The notes: generated by a model from the sequence alone, not told the origin. A stretch of 64,000 bases of DNA from Bacillus sp. SD088 (GCF_017355205.1 NZ_JADIJK010000017.1:1-64000), one strand, 5' to 3'; counted from the stretch's first letter, positions 52,699-61,583 are shown. Translations and numbers: made by a program.

Positions 52699-53713
52699 TG
52701 TTATTAAGGGGCTTATTCTCTTATTTCTTGGTTTGTTTATTCTTCCGCTAAGTTCTTTATTATTTATCATGCAGATTAAAGAAGACTACCAAATAATTTT
52801 GCTGATTTTTGTTCTCTTTCTTATGAGTATATTGCTGGTGCTGACCATTTTTTATATAAAAAGACGAATTCTAGCACCTATTTCAATAGTAGCAAAAGAA
52901 ACTAGGCGAATCTCAATAGGGAATTTGGCTGCGCCGATTCATTATAATAAAAAGGACGAAATTGGCCAACTTATCTCTGCCTTTGACAATATGAGAAATG
53001 AGTTATATGTTCAACAACTGGAACACCAACAATTTGAGGTAGAACGTAAGCAATTTATTGACAGTATTTCGCATGACTTGAAGACACCAATTACATCCAT
53101 TTCAGCATATATCGAAGCCTTACAAGATGGAATTGCGCAAACAAAATCCGAGGAAAAAGAATATTTTCGCGTCATACAAAATAAAATTCACCTGTTGAAT
53201 GAATTATCGCAACAATTAAGCTTAAGTTATCAAACAAGCGATTCTGTTTCTATTCAGCTGGAATGGATATACTGCCATGAATGGTCACAACGTTTCCTTC
53301 ACACAGTTTCTATGGATTGCCATACAAAAGGAATCAAAATAGAAACCTCTTTAGATCATTCGTCTTTCCATCATAACTATATGAATGTAGATATCTATCA
53401 ATTAGAACGTGCGCTACAGAACATCTTAGATAATGCTTATCGTTATACAAAAGAGCTCTTAGAATTATCGGTCGCAATTCAAGATGATTACATTGTCGTG
53501 GCTATTAAAAACGATGGTGCAGAAATGAAAGAAGAGTCCTTAGAACAAATCTTTCAAAGATTTTATACGAATAACCCGCAAAACGCTGAAGGCCATTTAG
53601 GTTTGGGATTATTCATTGCGAAGACATTGATCACTGCGATGAAAGGCGAGCTTGAAGCCACACTTCAAAAAGATGTGATTACTTTTACAGTCTCTATTCC
53701 CATAAGTCATTGA
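52688..53713 (+). CDS. sensor histidine kinase (cassette 3)
   Basis: A 341-residue kinase with two spans (LILLFLGLFILPLSSLLFIM and IILLIFVLFLMSILLVLTIF) and only about ten external residues, HAMP with GNLAAPIHYNKKDEIGQL, H-box FIDSISHDLKTPITSISAYI, N-box LQNILDNAYRYTKE. The first G-box is degenerate (IKNDGAEMKEES in place of DNGxG), while the second is normal (GHLGLGLFIAKTLI). Sensor for cassette 3, again of the intramembrane type. Confidence 0.92.
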   Translation: MKNSVIKGLILLFLGLFILPLSSLLFIMQIKEDYQIILLIFVLFLMSILLVLTIFYIKRRILAPISIVAKETRRISIGNLAAPIHYNKKDEIGQLISAFDNMRNELYVQQLEHQQFEVERKQFIDSISHDLKTPITSISAYIEALQDGIAQTKSEEKEYFRVIQNKIHLLNELSQQLSLSYQTSDSVSIQLEWIYCHEWSQRFLHTVSMDCHTKGIKIETSLDHSSFHHNYMNVDIYQLERALQNILDNAYRYTKELLELSVAIQDDYIVVAIKNDGAEMKEESLEQIFQRFYTNNPQNAEGHLGLGLFIAKTLITAMKGELEATLQKDVITFTVSIPISH

Positions 53714-53741
53714 ATTTATCCCGCATTAACTGGCAGTAAGA

Positions 53742-53788
53742 CCCCCACTTCAAGAATTCGAGGTGAAAATGAGAATTGTAAGTGGGGG
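53742..53788 (+). terminator. hairpin after cassette 3
   Basis: CCCCCACTT pairs with AAGTGGGGG across an AAGAATTC..GAGAATTG interior. No T run follows. Confidence 0.4.
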
Positions 53789-53820
53789 ACAACTGTCAGT
53801 AAATACCCGAGTTCAACTAA

Positions 53821-53870
53821 CATTCAGTGGGGGATGGAAAAAAACCCCAACTGAATGAAGTTTCACTTTT
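53821..53870 (+). terminator. probable terminator after cassette 3
   Basis: CATTCAGTGGGG pairs with CCCCAACTGAATG (one bulge) around GATGGAAAAAAA, followed by AAGTTTCACTTTT. Confidence 0.55.
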
Positions 53871-54051
53871 ACCATTGTTACTTTAATGTTTGGAACGTCT
53901 TAGCTTAAGGGAAAATAGGCATTTCCGTATTTTGCTACATATATGCTTTTCTTCATCATGATTCATTGACTATGTTGTAAAAAAAGCGCTCACTATCAGT
54001 CTATTATTTGATTTTCATTGTTGGAATGTGGGTATAATATTTTGTATAGAG

Positions 54052-55017
54052 ATGATCAAAATAGCAAAAATTTTTATAGCAGGAAAAGTCCCGGAAAAAG
54101 CAATAAAGTTGCTTAACGAACACGATGTTGAAATGTTTGATGACAGTGAGTCACTGATTTCGGAAGAAGAGTTAATACATAAAACAAAAGATATAGACGC
54201 TTTATTAAGCCCTCTTTCAACGCCAGTGACTGAAGGTGTTATTAGTCATGCGGAAAATCTCAAGATTATCGCAAACTTTGGTGCAGGCTTTGATAATATT
54301 GCGATTAACTCCGCAAAAGAGCGGCATATTCCTGTCACAAACACACCTAGAGTCTCAACAAATGCTACCGCAGATTTAACGATTGGGTTAATTATATCGG
54401 CGGCACGCCGGATTCCTGAAGGTGACGAGTTATGCAGAACAAAAGGTTTCAATGGTTGGGCGCCTTTATTCTTTTTAGGTACGGATTTGAGTGACAAAAC
54501 ATTAGGCATTATTGGTTTGGGAAGTATTGGACAAGCTGTCGCCAAACGAGCCAAAGCTTTTGGCATGAACATTATCTATACTGGACCAAGACAAAAGCCA
54601 AAGGAACTTGAAGATCAATTTGGCGCAAGTTACGTGTCTCAGGATGAACTGCTTGAAAGTGTAGACTTTATTACAATTCATGCGCCATATAGCCGTTCTG
54701 TACATCACATGTTTAATAAAGATGCTTTTAAAAAGATGAAATCAACTGCTTTTCTTATTAATGCGGCTCGTGGCCCCATTGTTCATGAAAAAGATCTCGC
54801 AAATGCATTAGCAAATGGTGATATTAAAGGTGCAGCTTTAGATGTTTTTGAATTCGAACCTGAAATCGCTAATGCTTTAAAAAGCCTAAAAAATGTCGTC
54901 TTAACTCCACATATTGGCAATGCGACTATTGAAACACGAGATGCGATGGCGGACATTGCTGCAAGAAATATTTTGGCGGTTTTAAATGGCGATGATCCAC
55001 TGACACCTGTTTTTTGA
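54052..55017 (+). CDS. D-2-hydroxyacid dehydrogenase family protein
   Basis: About 321 residues. NAD-binding motif TLGIIGLGSIGQAVAKRAKA, catalytic Arg in INAARGPIVHEKDL, Glu in DVFEFEP and His in VLTPHIGNAT, the triad of the D-isomer-specific 2-hydroxyacid dehydrogenases (glyoxylate/hydroxypyruvate reductase, phosphoglycerate dehydrogenase group). It reduces a 2-oxo acid with NAD(P)H; the substrate is not evident. The chosen ATG has only AGAG before it and lies 14 bases after a TATAAT box, so its transcript would be nearly leaderless; a GTG eight codons earlier is an alternative. Confidence 0.88.
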   Translation: MIKIAKIFIAGKVPEKAIKLLNEHDVEMFDDSESLISEEELIHKTKDIDALLSPLSTPVTEGVISHAENLKIIANFGAGFDNIAINSAKERHIPVTNTPRVSTNATADLTIGLIISAARRIPEGDELCRTKGFNGWAPLFFLGTDLSDKTLGIIGLGSIGQAVAKRAKAFGMNIIYTGPRQKPKELEDQFGASYVSQDELLESVDFITIHAPYSRSVHHMFNKDAFKKMKSTAFLINAARGPIVHEKDLANALANGDIKGAALDVFEFEPEIANALKSLKNVVLTPHIGNATIETRDAMADIAARNILAVLNGDDPLTPVF

Positions 55018-55094
55018 TAAATAAAAATTAGAAACAATAAGTCTTTAACCCGAAAAAACGAAGGGAAATTGGCATATCTATTCATTTGACAATA

Positions 55095-55450
55095 TGGGAC
55101 ATTTTCATGAAAAGTGAAAAAGATGGACAGCGCAAGTGATGGCTGTCCTTGTTTTCGTGGAAAAACGCAAAAAAGGGGAGGGCGTAAGTGTGGTCCGTTC
55201 CCTTTTTCATGGAAAAAAGCTAAAAAGTTGACGGCGAGAGAGCCGGCCGTTCCCTTTTTCAAGGGAAATAGCTGAAAGGGGGAGGGCGAGAGAGTCGGTC
55301 GTTCCCTTTTTCAAGGAAAAAAGCCAAAAGGGTGATGGCGGGAGAGCTGGCCGTTCCCTTTTTCAAGGAAAAAAGTTAAAAGGGGGAGGGCGGAAGAGCT
55401 GGCCGTACCCTTTTTCGAGGAAAAGAGCCAAAAGGGAACGGCGAGAGTGC
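55095..55450. repeat. 52-bp tandem hairpin array II, about 6.8 copies
   Basis: Copies start at 55145, 55197, 55249, 55301, 55353 and 55405, with a degenerate copy before. Typical unit: GTTCCCTTTTTCAAGGAAAA, then AAGCCAAAAGGGAACGGCGA and a GAGAGCTGGCC-like join. CCGTTCCCTTTT and AAAAGGGAACGG form a stem in each unit. Same period and related sequence as array I (36147-36595). Confidence 0.85.
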
Positions 55451-55552
55451 CATCTGCATGACCTTACCAACTTGTAGGCCAAAGCCCTTGCTGATATTCG
55501 TCTCGCTAACCATCAGTGGGGAATGAAGAAAACTTGCCCTGTTGGCAGTCGG

Positions 55553-55628
55553 CTTTATCAATTTGTAATCTTTTATTATCAATTGTTTATGAATTCAAAT
55601 GTGGCAGTTTATTGTTCATAGCTATACT
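55553..55628 (+). promoter_or_regulatory. conserved 76-bp upstream block (ABC operon 4)
   Basis: Gap-free counterpart of 45017-45092, ending TAGCTATACT. Identical core AATTCAAATGTGGCAGTTTA. It lies just before the ABC operon that lacks its own two-component system, suggesting cross-control by a regulator of another cassette. Confidence 0.6.
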
Positions 55629-55661
55629 AAAAGCTACAAGAAACAGAAAGGTAGTGTGTAC

Positions 55662-56408
55662 ATGCTTACAAAAAACAGCAGCATAGGAGTAGAAAGTATT
55701 GCAGTTAACAATGTAACGAAGAAATATGGTACAAAGATAGCCGTTGAAAATGTGTCTTTCACCGCACATCCAGGCCGGGTGACAGGCTTTTTAGGACCTA
55801 ACGGGGCAGGAAAATCTACTACTCTACGTATTTTACTTGGTCTTGATCGTCCCACTAGCGGGACGGCTTTTATTGAAGGAAAAGCATTTGTTGAACATAG
55901 TCAGCCTTTACGATCAGTTGGTGCAATGTTAGATGGTGCTGCGGCTGTTCCGGAGCGTCGCGGAATTGATCACCTTAAATGGATTGCTGAATCGAATCGT
56001 ATTCCAAAAGAAAGAATAGCTGAAGTGCTGGAAATAGTGGGTCTCTCTAATGCTGCAAAAACAAGAGTAAAAAAGTATTCTCTCGGAATGAAACAACGTC
56101 TCGGTTTAGCTGCTGCATTACTTGGAAAACCCCGGATTCTTATCCTGGACGAACCTGTGAATGGGTTAGATCCTGAAGGTATACGGAGTGTTCGAAGACT
56201 TCTGCAAAACTATGCACGAAATGGTAATACGGTGTTACTCTCTAGTCACTTAATGGACGAAACTTCAAAAATAGTCGATGACATTGTGATTATCAATAAA
56301 GGAAAGATTATTGATTCGGGCTCTCTTGAAGATGTTGTTGCGGATCATAATTCACTTGAAGAAGCTTTTTTTGCCTTGACTGGTATTAAGAGCGGCGAAA
56401 GCTGGTGA
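55662..56408 (+). CDS. ABC transporter ATPase (operon 4)
   Basis: A 248-residue ATPase starting at the ATG of MLTKNSSIG after AAAGGTAG. Walker A FLGPNGAGKSTTLRI, signature YSLGMKQRLGLAAAL, Walker B LILDEPVNGLDPEGI (Val for Thr), SSHLMDET. It is of the YhcH/BcrA type rather than LanF. Followed by two overlapping permease genes. With the shared upstream block it is probably induced by the same signal as cassette 2. Confidence 0.9.
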   Translation: MLTKNSSIGVESIAVNNVTKKYGTKIAVENVSFTAHPGRVTGFLGPNGAGKSTTLRILLGLDRPTSGTAFIEGKAFVEHSQPLRSVGAMLDGAAAVPERRGIDHLKWIAESNRIPKERIAEVLEIVGLSNAAKTRVKKYSLGMKQRLGLAAALLGKPRILILDEPVNGLDPEGIRSVRRLLQNYARNGNTVLLSSHLMDETSKIVDDIVIINKGKIIDSGSLEDVVADHNSLEEAFFALTGIKSGESW

Positions 56409-57217
56409 TGAATAGGATGGCAACGATTCGATCTGAATTCACAAAAATAATCACACTGCGCAGTGTTTGGATTATCACGTTTATCTTATTGGCTGTGGGT
56501 CTTTTTTTTCATTACCAGAGCGCGGTCGGCTTTTTAGAATCATTGAAATCGATAGATGAGAATGGCATGCACTGGGAGTATAGAAGACCTATCAATGCAG
56601 AATTGGATTTTTATTCCACAATAGGGACAGCAATATTTAATCCCGGAATCTTGTTCCCACTACTTGGTGCAACGATAGCAGGAGCAGAATTCCGAACAGG
56701 TCAATTAGGAGTGAGTTTACTCGCGGTACCTTCGCGAACGCAAATGGTTATTAGTAAAATCATAGCGACAATCATTTATACGTTAGGCATTGGAATCACT
56801 TATACCATTATGTCGCTGATTACGGCATACTTTATGATCAAAGATTGGAGACCGGAATTCTTATGGTCACCTCAAGTATATATCAAGATTTCAGGAGGTA
56901 TCTTTTTCCTTGTTGCGATTACCTTGATTACTTTAGGCTTCACGCTTATTACAAGACGTACTCTTTTAGGTATTTTGATCATGGGAGGATTCATTGGTGT
57001 GACCATGTCCCAAGCCATTGCTTCATTTGCACCGGCTGTGGACGCATGGACACCGATAAGTGCAGCTCGTAATTTATTATTACAAGAAGCACAATTGCCT
57101 GATATGGGTCCACTATTTAGTTCAAGTAATCTAATGGGAGGCATGGTGTTAATGCTATGGCTTATCGGCGTATTAATCATTTCACTCATTCTATTGAAGC
57201 GGAGGGACGCTCGATGA
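56408..57217 (+). CDS. ABC-2 type permease (operon 4, first)
   Basis: A 269-residue six-span permease: MNRMATIRSEFTKIITLRSV at the start, then a span and an external loop, GATIAGAEFRTGQLGVSLLA as the cytosolic motif, and the final LWLIGVLIISLILLKRRDAR. The start ATG overlaps the ATPase stop (TGATG). It is of the YhcI-like type common in Actinobacteria and Firmicutes (R-S-E-F/L-T-K-I at the N-terminus). Confidence 0.88.
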   Translation: MNRMATIRSEFTKIITLRSVWIITFILLAVGLFFHYQSAVGFLESLKSIDENGMHWEYRRPINAELDFYSTIGTAIFNPGILFPLLGATIAGAEFRTGQLGVSLLAVPSRTQMVISKIIATIIYTLGIGITYTIMSLITAYFMIKDWRPEFLWSPQVYIKISGGIFFLVAITLITLGFTLITRRTLLGILIMGGFIGVTMSQAIASFAPAVDAWTPISAARNLLLQEAQLPDMGPLFSSSNLMGGMVLMLWLIGVLIISLILLKRRDAR

Positions 57218-57969
57218 AGATATCAGCTTCTGGGCAACCTGCCATTCAGCTTTCGAATGTAGTCCACTCTGAATTTACGAAAATTATCTCAAATCCAACA
57301 ATTGTAATGTTTATCTTCATCACTGCGATTTTGAATATTGGACTTGCTATATTAGACGCAAGTGGTCTCATTTTTTATCTCGGAAATGATATGCCCCCTT
57401 CTACGGTGTCAGACATTGGTATCGTTATGTTTGCTCCTATTTATGCGTTTCTTATTTTGCCGGTTTACGCAGCTAGCAGTGAATATCTAGGGGAGCAGTA
57501 TCGTATGACGTTGACCGCTACCCCTAATCGACAACGATTAATGAACGGAAAAATAGTTGCAGTTGTACTGGCAGTATTATGTGGAATAATGGTAGCTGTC
57601 ATTCCTGCTCGATTAATAATTAATATCTTTTCGGATGTAAGTATGAGTCACATTTTGATTGATATCGTACGTTGGACAGCAGTCTACTTCTTAATGTCTA
57701 TGATTGCTTTTGGTATTGCCGGGTTAACACGCAGCACGATTGTACCGCTTTCCATTTTAATTATGATTCCTATATTTATTGGAACAGGCGTCTTACAATG
57801 GCCGGAAGGATTACGATTCCTGCCGGATCAAGCGAGTTTGAGTCTGCTTGGAACACCAGCCTATGAAGTGCACGAGTTGCCTCCATGGATTGCTTTCTTT
57901 ACACTTTTAGTTTGGGGGTTGATATGCACTACGGCTTACTTGTTGTCATTTCTACGGAGGGACAGTTAA
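57214..57969 (+). CDS. ABC-2 type permease (operon 4, second)
   Basis: About 251 residues, six spans, with VVHSEFTKIISNPTIVMFIF and the motif AASSEYLGEQYRMTLTATPN. It overlaps the preceding permease by four bases (ATGA). The ending LLSFLRRDS is like that of the partner. Confidence 0.88.
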   Translation: MKISASGQPAIQLSNVVHSEFTKIISNPTIVMFIFITAILNIGLAILDASGLIFYLGNDMPPSTVSDIGIVMFAPIYAFLILPVYAASSEYLGEQYRMTLTATPNRQRLMNGKIVAVVLAVLCGIMVAVIPARLIINIFSDVSMSHILIDIVRWTAVYFLMSMIAFGIAGLTRSTIVPLSILIMIPIFIGTGVLQWPEGLRFLPDQASLSLLGTPAYEVHELPPWIAFFTLLVWGLICTTAYLLSFLRRDS

Positions 57970-58036
57970 GCAATGAAAAGAGGAGATTGCTAAAAACTTC
58001 AAATGATTTTTACAGCAAATTCAATAGATATAATCC

Positions 58037-58079
58037 ATTTGCATCTTGTTATGCTATAGCAGGATGCAAATATTTTTTG
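58037..58079 (+). terminator. rho-independent terminator after ABC operon 4
   Basis: ATTTGCATC pairs with GATGCAAAT, with TG/CA inner pairs, followed by ATTTTTTG. Confidence 0.85.
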
Positions 58080-58222
58080 TTGTGAAATCACTCCTCTTGT
58101 ATGATCTATCTCTACAGATTTATGAAACTTCATCTGAGAAATACGTCGGGGGGCTTATTGTCTAGTTTTTTTTCATACGATAAAATGAGGGTATACATAG
58201 TACGTAGAAAAGAGGAATTAAC

Positions 58223-58657
58223 ATGAAATATGCAGGAAGATTTTTATTTATTTTCACTGTGTTCATTGGATTAGCGGGCTGTGCGCAGATTCTTGATTCA
58301 GAGGATCTTTTGGATGAAGAAGATCGAAAGGACTTGGAAGTTGCAGTGAACAATGATACGGGTGAAGGATCGCTTGAATTAGTGACTCCAACTATCACTG
58401 ATAAAGATAATGAAATTAAAATCAAGATGACAAATATCGACGAAAACAAGACGACTTTTATCTCTGTAGCAAATGAGACCGTCTTTGAAGGTAAAATTAA
58501 AAATGATGAAGTATACACGTTAGAGATCGGCGATATCAATGACGCACTAAGAACAGATTATGAACCAAAAGTTCAATTACTGCAAACAAGCAACGACGAA
58601 GAATCAGGAGATATTGTCACCTTTAAACAAGTTAGATACTCTGTGGAAAAAGAATAA
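58223..58657 (+). CDS. small acidic lipoprotein of unknown function
   Basis: A 144-residue lipoprotein: signal FLFIFTVFIGLAGC with lipid-anchored Cys20. The mature part is strongly acidic (SEDLLDEEDRKDLEVAVN) followed by a strand-rich domain (LELVTPTITDKDNEIKIKMT). I recognise no family. Good AGAGGAA site. It stands alone between terminators. Confidence 0.75.
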   Translation: MKYAGRFLFIFTVFIGLAGCAQILDSEDLLDEEDRKDLEVAVNNDTGEGSLELVTPTITDKDNEIKIKMTNIDENKTTFISVANETVFEGKIKNDEVYTLEIGDINDALRTDYEPKVQLLQTSNDEESGDIVTFKQVRYSVEKE

Positions 58658-58680
58658 AGCAATGTCGAAATGCAACAGGT

Positions 58681-58711
58681 CGTTCCCTAGAACTAGAAGG
58701 GAACGGCTTAT
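58681..58711 (+). terminator. terminator after the lipoprotein gene
   Basis: CGTTCCC pairs with GGGAACG (loop TAGAACTAGAA), then GCTTATTTCTT. The stem is the same CGTTCCC/GGGAACG pair that is iterated in the 52-bp arrays. Confidence 0.6.
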
Positions 58712-58946
58712 TTCTTATGGGTGTAAGGTATTGATGGAGCTTGTCATCGGCTAAGTTTTTCATCTAAAAAAAGAAATATTACTAAACTTAATATGGGTTG
58801 ACACGACAACTTACCGTACGATAGATTTAGTTTATATTATTGTAGGGGCATTCCATTAGAGGGGAATGACGGATGGGTGTTTTAGAATACGATCATTTAA
58901 GTTCTTTTTATTTGAACTAAAATGTGTAAGCGTTTTTGTCCAAAGG

Positions 58947-59107
58947 TAAGAAAGTATAAATTTCGGCTAATGCTTGATCTAGCTTAGGCGCCATCGGCGT
59001 TGCGGCGTATAGGATGTACTGTGCAGATGACAGCGGTTTGAGTCTGCTGCTATGAGGGCGTATCTTTAGCTGTTCTACATTAAATCAAGGCGCTTGCGCT
59101 TTTCTTG
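58947..59107 (+). repeat. interspersed repeat, family A (diverged copy)
   Basis: Begins TAAGAAAGTATAAATTTCGG, includes GATCTAGCTTAGGCGCC and ends GGCGCTTGCGCTTTTCTTG. The central part is unlike the other copies. An 11-bp hairpin, ACGGACAAGCG / CGCTTGTCCGT, follows at 59157-59186. The 58658-59227 gap has no convincing gene. Confidence 0.65.
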
Positions 59108-59227
59108 TTGTTAAGGAAACTATAGCAATGGTTTGACCGCCGAATGTCGTTCCGACACGGACAAGCGTGGAGGACCGCTTGTCCGTAGATACATGTTACA
59201 TTTCATAGTAATAAATTCTTTGTTGCT

Positions 59228-60262
59228 GTGATTTCTTGCAATCAATTAGATTCAATAAAGAAAAAAGACAAAATGTTAACCCTATTAAGGGATTTATCCT
59301 TTTCTGAGAATATGGCATATGGTATTGATTTGATTGAAGATAATACGATGGGCTTAATCATTAACTTGCGAGCAGATATGGAGGGGAAGGAACGGGAACA
59401 AATTATTGTAAGCCTGATAGAATTAGTGGGGGATCATGGATTCCCAACACCAATAATAGGTGTAGGTGGAATTTATGAAGGAATTGATAAAATAAATAGA
59501 TCGTATATTGAAGCTCTAGCCTCAGCAGAGCACTCAATCATTAGCAATAAATCTACGACAGTGTATTTTGAAAAAATTACGAAAGAAAGTAATATAGATG
59601 TTTGGTTTCCATTTGAAGAACAAATGAAATTTATTCAAAGTTTAAAGCTAGGGGATCAAGTAGTTGCGAAAGAAACGCTGAAAAATATTACAAACAACTT
59701 AAGAGAGCAAGAAACGTCTATTCATATGCTAAGATGTATGTGTTTTGATATTATGAATACTGTTATAAAAAATATTTTAGAATTAAGATTAAATCATAGT
59801 GTGGGGGATCTGGAAGCCCTTGTTGAATTTCAGTCAATCGATGATTTAGAAAAAAAGATCAATGTGCTTATAGTAAATATTTGTGAAGAGATTGAAAAAA
59901 GAAAAAAGAGTCATAATAACCTGATGCGTGATAATATCTTGGACTATATTCAAAGCCACTATAAATTGCATGATTTAAGTTTGGAGCATGTAGCTGAAGC
60001 TTTTCAGATATCTGTTTCCTATCTTAGCCGGTTTATAAAAGAACAAACAGGAAGCACTTTTACCCAATTTGTATGGAGATTACGTAATGAAGAGTTCAAA
60101 AATCAATTGAGGGAAACAAATCATGCAATAAAAGACATTGTCACCGATATTGGTTATATAGACGTTGCCAACTTTACTAGGAAATTTAAAAAAGAAGAAG
60201 GGTTAACACCAGGGCAGTATAGACGGAGACTGGGGGAAAATCCCAGCCAGAATGAAAAATAG
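59228..60262 (+). pseudogene. 5'-truncated AraC family regulator (YesS/YtdP-like)
   Basis: The C-terminal 344 residues of a large AraC-type regulator. The end is a complete double helix-turn-helix (DLSLEHVAEAFQISVSYLSR, FIKEQTGSTFTQFVWRLRNE, DIGYIDVANFTRKFKKEEGL). It is preceded by a degenerate GGDEF-like segment (PIIGVGGIYEGIDKINRSYI) that in intact proteins follows an extracellular sensor domain and two membrane spans, absent here. The frame opens just after a hairpin and repeat copy at 59107-59186, with no ribosome binding site. The missing half suggests deletion, possibly with the repeat at the breakpoint. Confidence 0.75.
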
Positions 60263-60300
60263 TGACTCTCACCACTTGCGAGTGGAAGGTCACTATTTTT
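60255..60300. terminator. bidirectional rho-independent terminator
   Basis: AAAAATAGTGAC pairs with GTCACTATTTTT; inner CCACT/AGTGG stem. It ends the AraC fragment on plus and the fragment at 60293-60436 on minus. Confidence 0.8.
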
Positions 60301-60436
60301 TTATCGTATACAAAAGATAGAAACAACAAAACCCTTGGTCTGTAGCTTCAACATCGAACATCCAATCAATGCCACCGTCTTTGTCGGCCATGTATCCATC
60401 CAGTGTCATGGTTGCGTGAATAATAACTTTTGCCAT
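60293..60436 (-). pseudogene. N-terminal fragment of a dihydrofolate-reductase-fold protein
   Basis: After AAAGGAG and an ATG the minus strand reads AKVIIHATMTLDGYMADKDG and GIDWMFD, the start of RibD/DHFR-fold small reductases, which are about 180 residues long. After about 30 codons the similarity stops and the frame runs into the terminator hairpin. Only a 47-residue relic remains. Confidence 0.7.
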
Positions 60437-60594
60437 GTTCATATCTCCTTTTTTCATCATTTCTAAATACGGGGTAAACCTGTGCAAATGGTAGCGCATC
60501 CAGTTTACGAATCGCCCTAGCGCAATGGCAACTTCGTGCCGAATATATAGCCTCCTCATCTACATTTTATCATCCAAAGCGGGCCCGGTTTCTC

Positions 60595-60747
60595 TTAAAT
60601 TGCTAGAAAGTTATTTTTTGATAGTTGGAAATAGAAAAAGCGGTGAGCGGTGGCATTGCTGACAACCTCAGTCGCTTGAATGGAAGCTGTTTGCTTTTTC
60701 ACTGGAGTTTTTACGCTGTTCGGTTTATTTGGCTCATTTTCTGCCAT
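60595..60747 (-). CDS. possible 50-residue small protein
   Basis: AAGGAGG seven bases before an ATG, then AENEPNKPNSVKTPVKKQTA, SIQATEVVSNATAHRFFYFQ and a short hydrophobic end. Not in any longer frame and not recognised. The strong ribosome binding site and Lys/Pro/Thr composition suggest a translated peptide or the first part of a decayed gene. It is transcribed away from a terminator at 60778-60805. Confidence 0.35.
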   Translation of the reverse strand: MAENEPNKPNSVKTPVKKQTASIQATEVVSNATAHRFFYFQLSKNNFLAI

Positions 60748-60777
60748 GCACTGAACCTCCTTGTCAGTTTAGTCACT

Positions 60778-60805
60778 AAAAAAGGCCTGATTATTTAATC
60801 AAGCC
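60778..60805 (-). terminator. rho-independent terminator, minus strand
   Basis: On minus, GGCTTGATT pairs with AATCAGGCC across AAAT, then TTTTTTAG. A TTG with AAAGGAGG precedes it but encodes only nine residues. Confidence 0.65.
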
Positions 60806-60875
60806 CTAACGGAGATACGGTCAATTCCTCCTTTACATTGCAAGTCAATTTGTCCCGGAGTGGGGCTATCCACGC

Positions 60876-60908
60876 AAAAACGCCGCCCATAGTCCCTCTA
60901 AGGCGGCG
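60876..60908 (-). terminator. rho-independent terminator after the DinB-like gene, minus strand
   Basis: On minus, CGCCGCC pairs with GGCGGCG, then TTTTTGCG. It lies 139 bases after the stop of the gene at 61047. Confidence 0.7.
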
Positions 60909-61046
60909 CTTCTCTGTAGGTTAGCTCACTGTTTTCCGGGGTTTATTTTATGTTGTATATTGTATATGAATGCAAAAGAAGGTTTGATCATATTCTGCCT
61001 TTGATCATCCATAACCGTGCCCGTTTACGGAACAACCTCTGATGTG

Positions 61047-61583
61047 CTAAGACTGATGTTTTTTTAACTTCTGCTGTAAATATTCTTCCGATTTTCCTTT
61101 AGGGATACTAAGAGTTTCCCAGCTTTTATCCCTTAATTGCTTACCAATATAAACAATTTGACCAACATGATAGGCGTAATGAGCCATTTGTCTTTCGATC
61201 GCTTCTAGCACCGTGTGTTCCTCACCCCGAATGGTTATATTTTTTAATAAATCGTGATTTTCTAATCCATTCAATGTATTAAAAAGCGTGTCCCATCCTT
61301 TTTCCCAAATAATGATCATTTTCTGTTTCGATGAAATATCATCTTCAAATTCCTGATCACGATTTCTGAAAGGTTTTTCTCCATCTGATGTTAAAAAGTC
61401 GGACCATCTCGATATCATATTTCCACTTAAATGTTTTGCAATGATTGCAATACTATTTGAAGCATCATTTAATTTCCAGTGTATGTCTTCCTCTGATAAT
61501 TGGCTTATTGTTTTATCCCCGAGACTTTTAACGTTTTCAAATCTTGTTTGTACAATCTTTAAGTATTCACTTCCCATATCCAT
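61047..61583 (-). CDS. DUF1572 (DinB-like) protein
   Basis: About 178 residues: MGSEYLKIVQTRFENVKSLG, NSIAIIAKHLSGNMISRWSD (with His as first metal ligand), then ERQMAHYAYHVGQIVYIGKQ with the two remaining histidines. This is the four-helix DinB-like fold, DUF1572 branch. Possible metal- and thiol-dependent enzyme of unknown substrate. The ATG after GGGGGAAG is used; the longer upstream reading lacks a site. Confidence 0.85.
   Translation of the reverse strand: MDMGSEYLKIVQTRFENVKSLGDKTISQLSEEDIHWKLNDASNSIAIIAKHLSGNMISRWSDFLTSDGEKPFRNRDQEFEDDISSKQKMIIIWEKGWDTLFNTLNGLENHDLLKNITIRGEEHTVLEAIERQMAHYAYHVGQIVYIGKQLRDKSWETLSIPKGKSEEYLQQKLKKHQS

Noticed and set aside
40967-53713. Lantibiotic biosynthetic gene cluster
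   Set aside because: Only LanFEG-like transporters and regulator/kinase pairs are present; no LanB/C/M/T/P enzyme and no precursor peptide were seen, so resistance is more likely than production.
59157-59186. Terminator
   Set aside because: The 11-bp stem is good but no T run follows and no gene ends just before it; reported only as a hairpin beside the repeat copy.
59228-60262. Complete small AraC regulator
   Set aside because: No ribosome binding site and the conserved text starts in the middle of the linker region known from large YesS/YtdP-like proteins.
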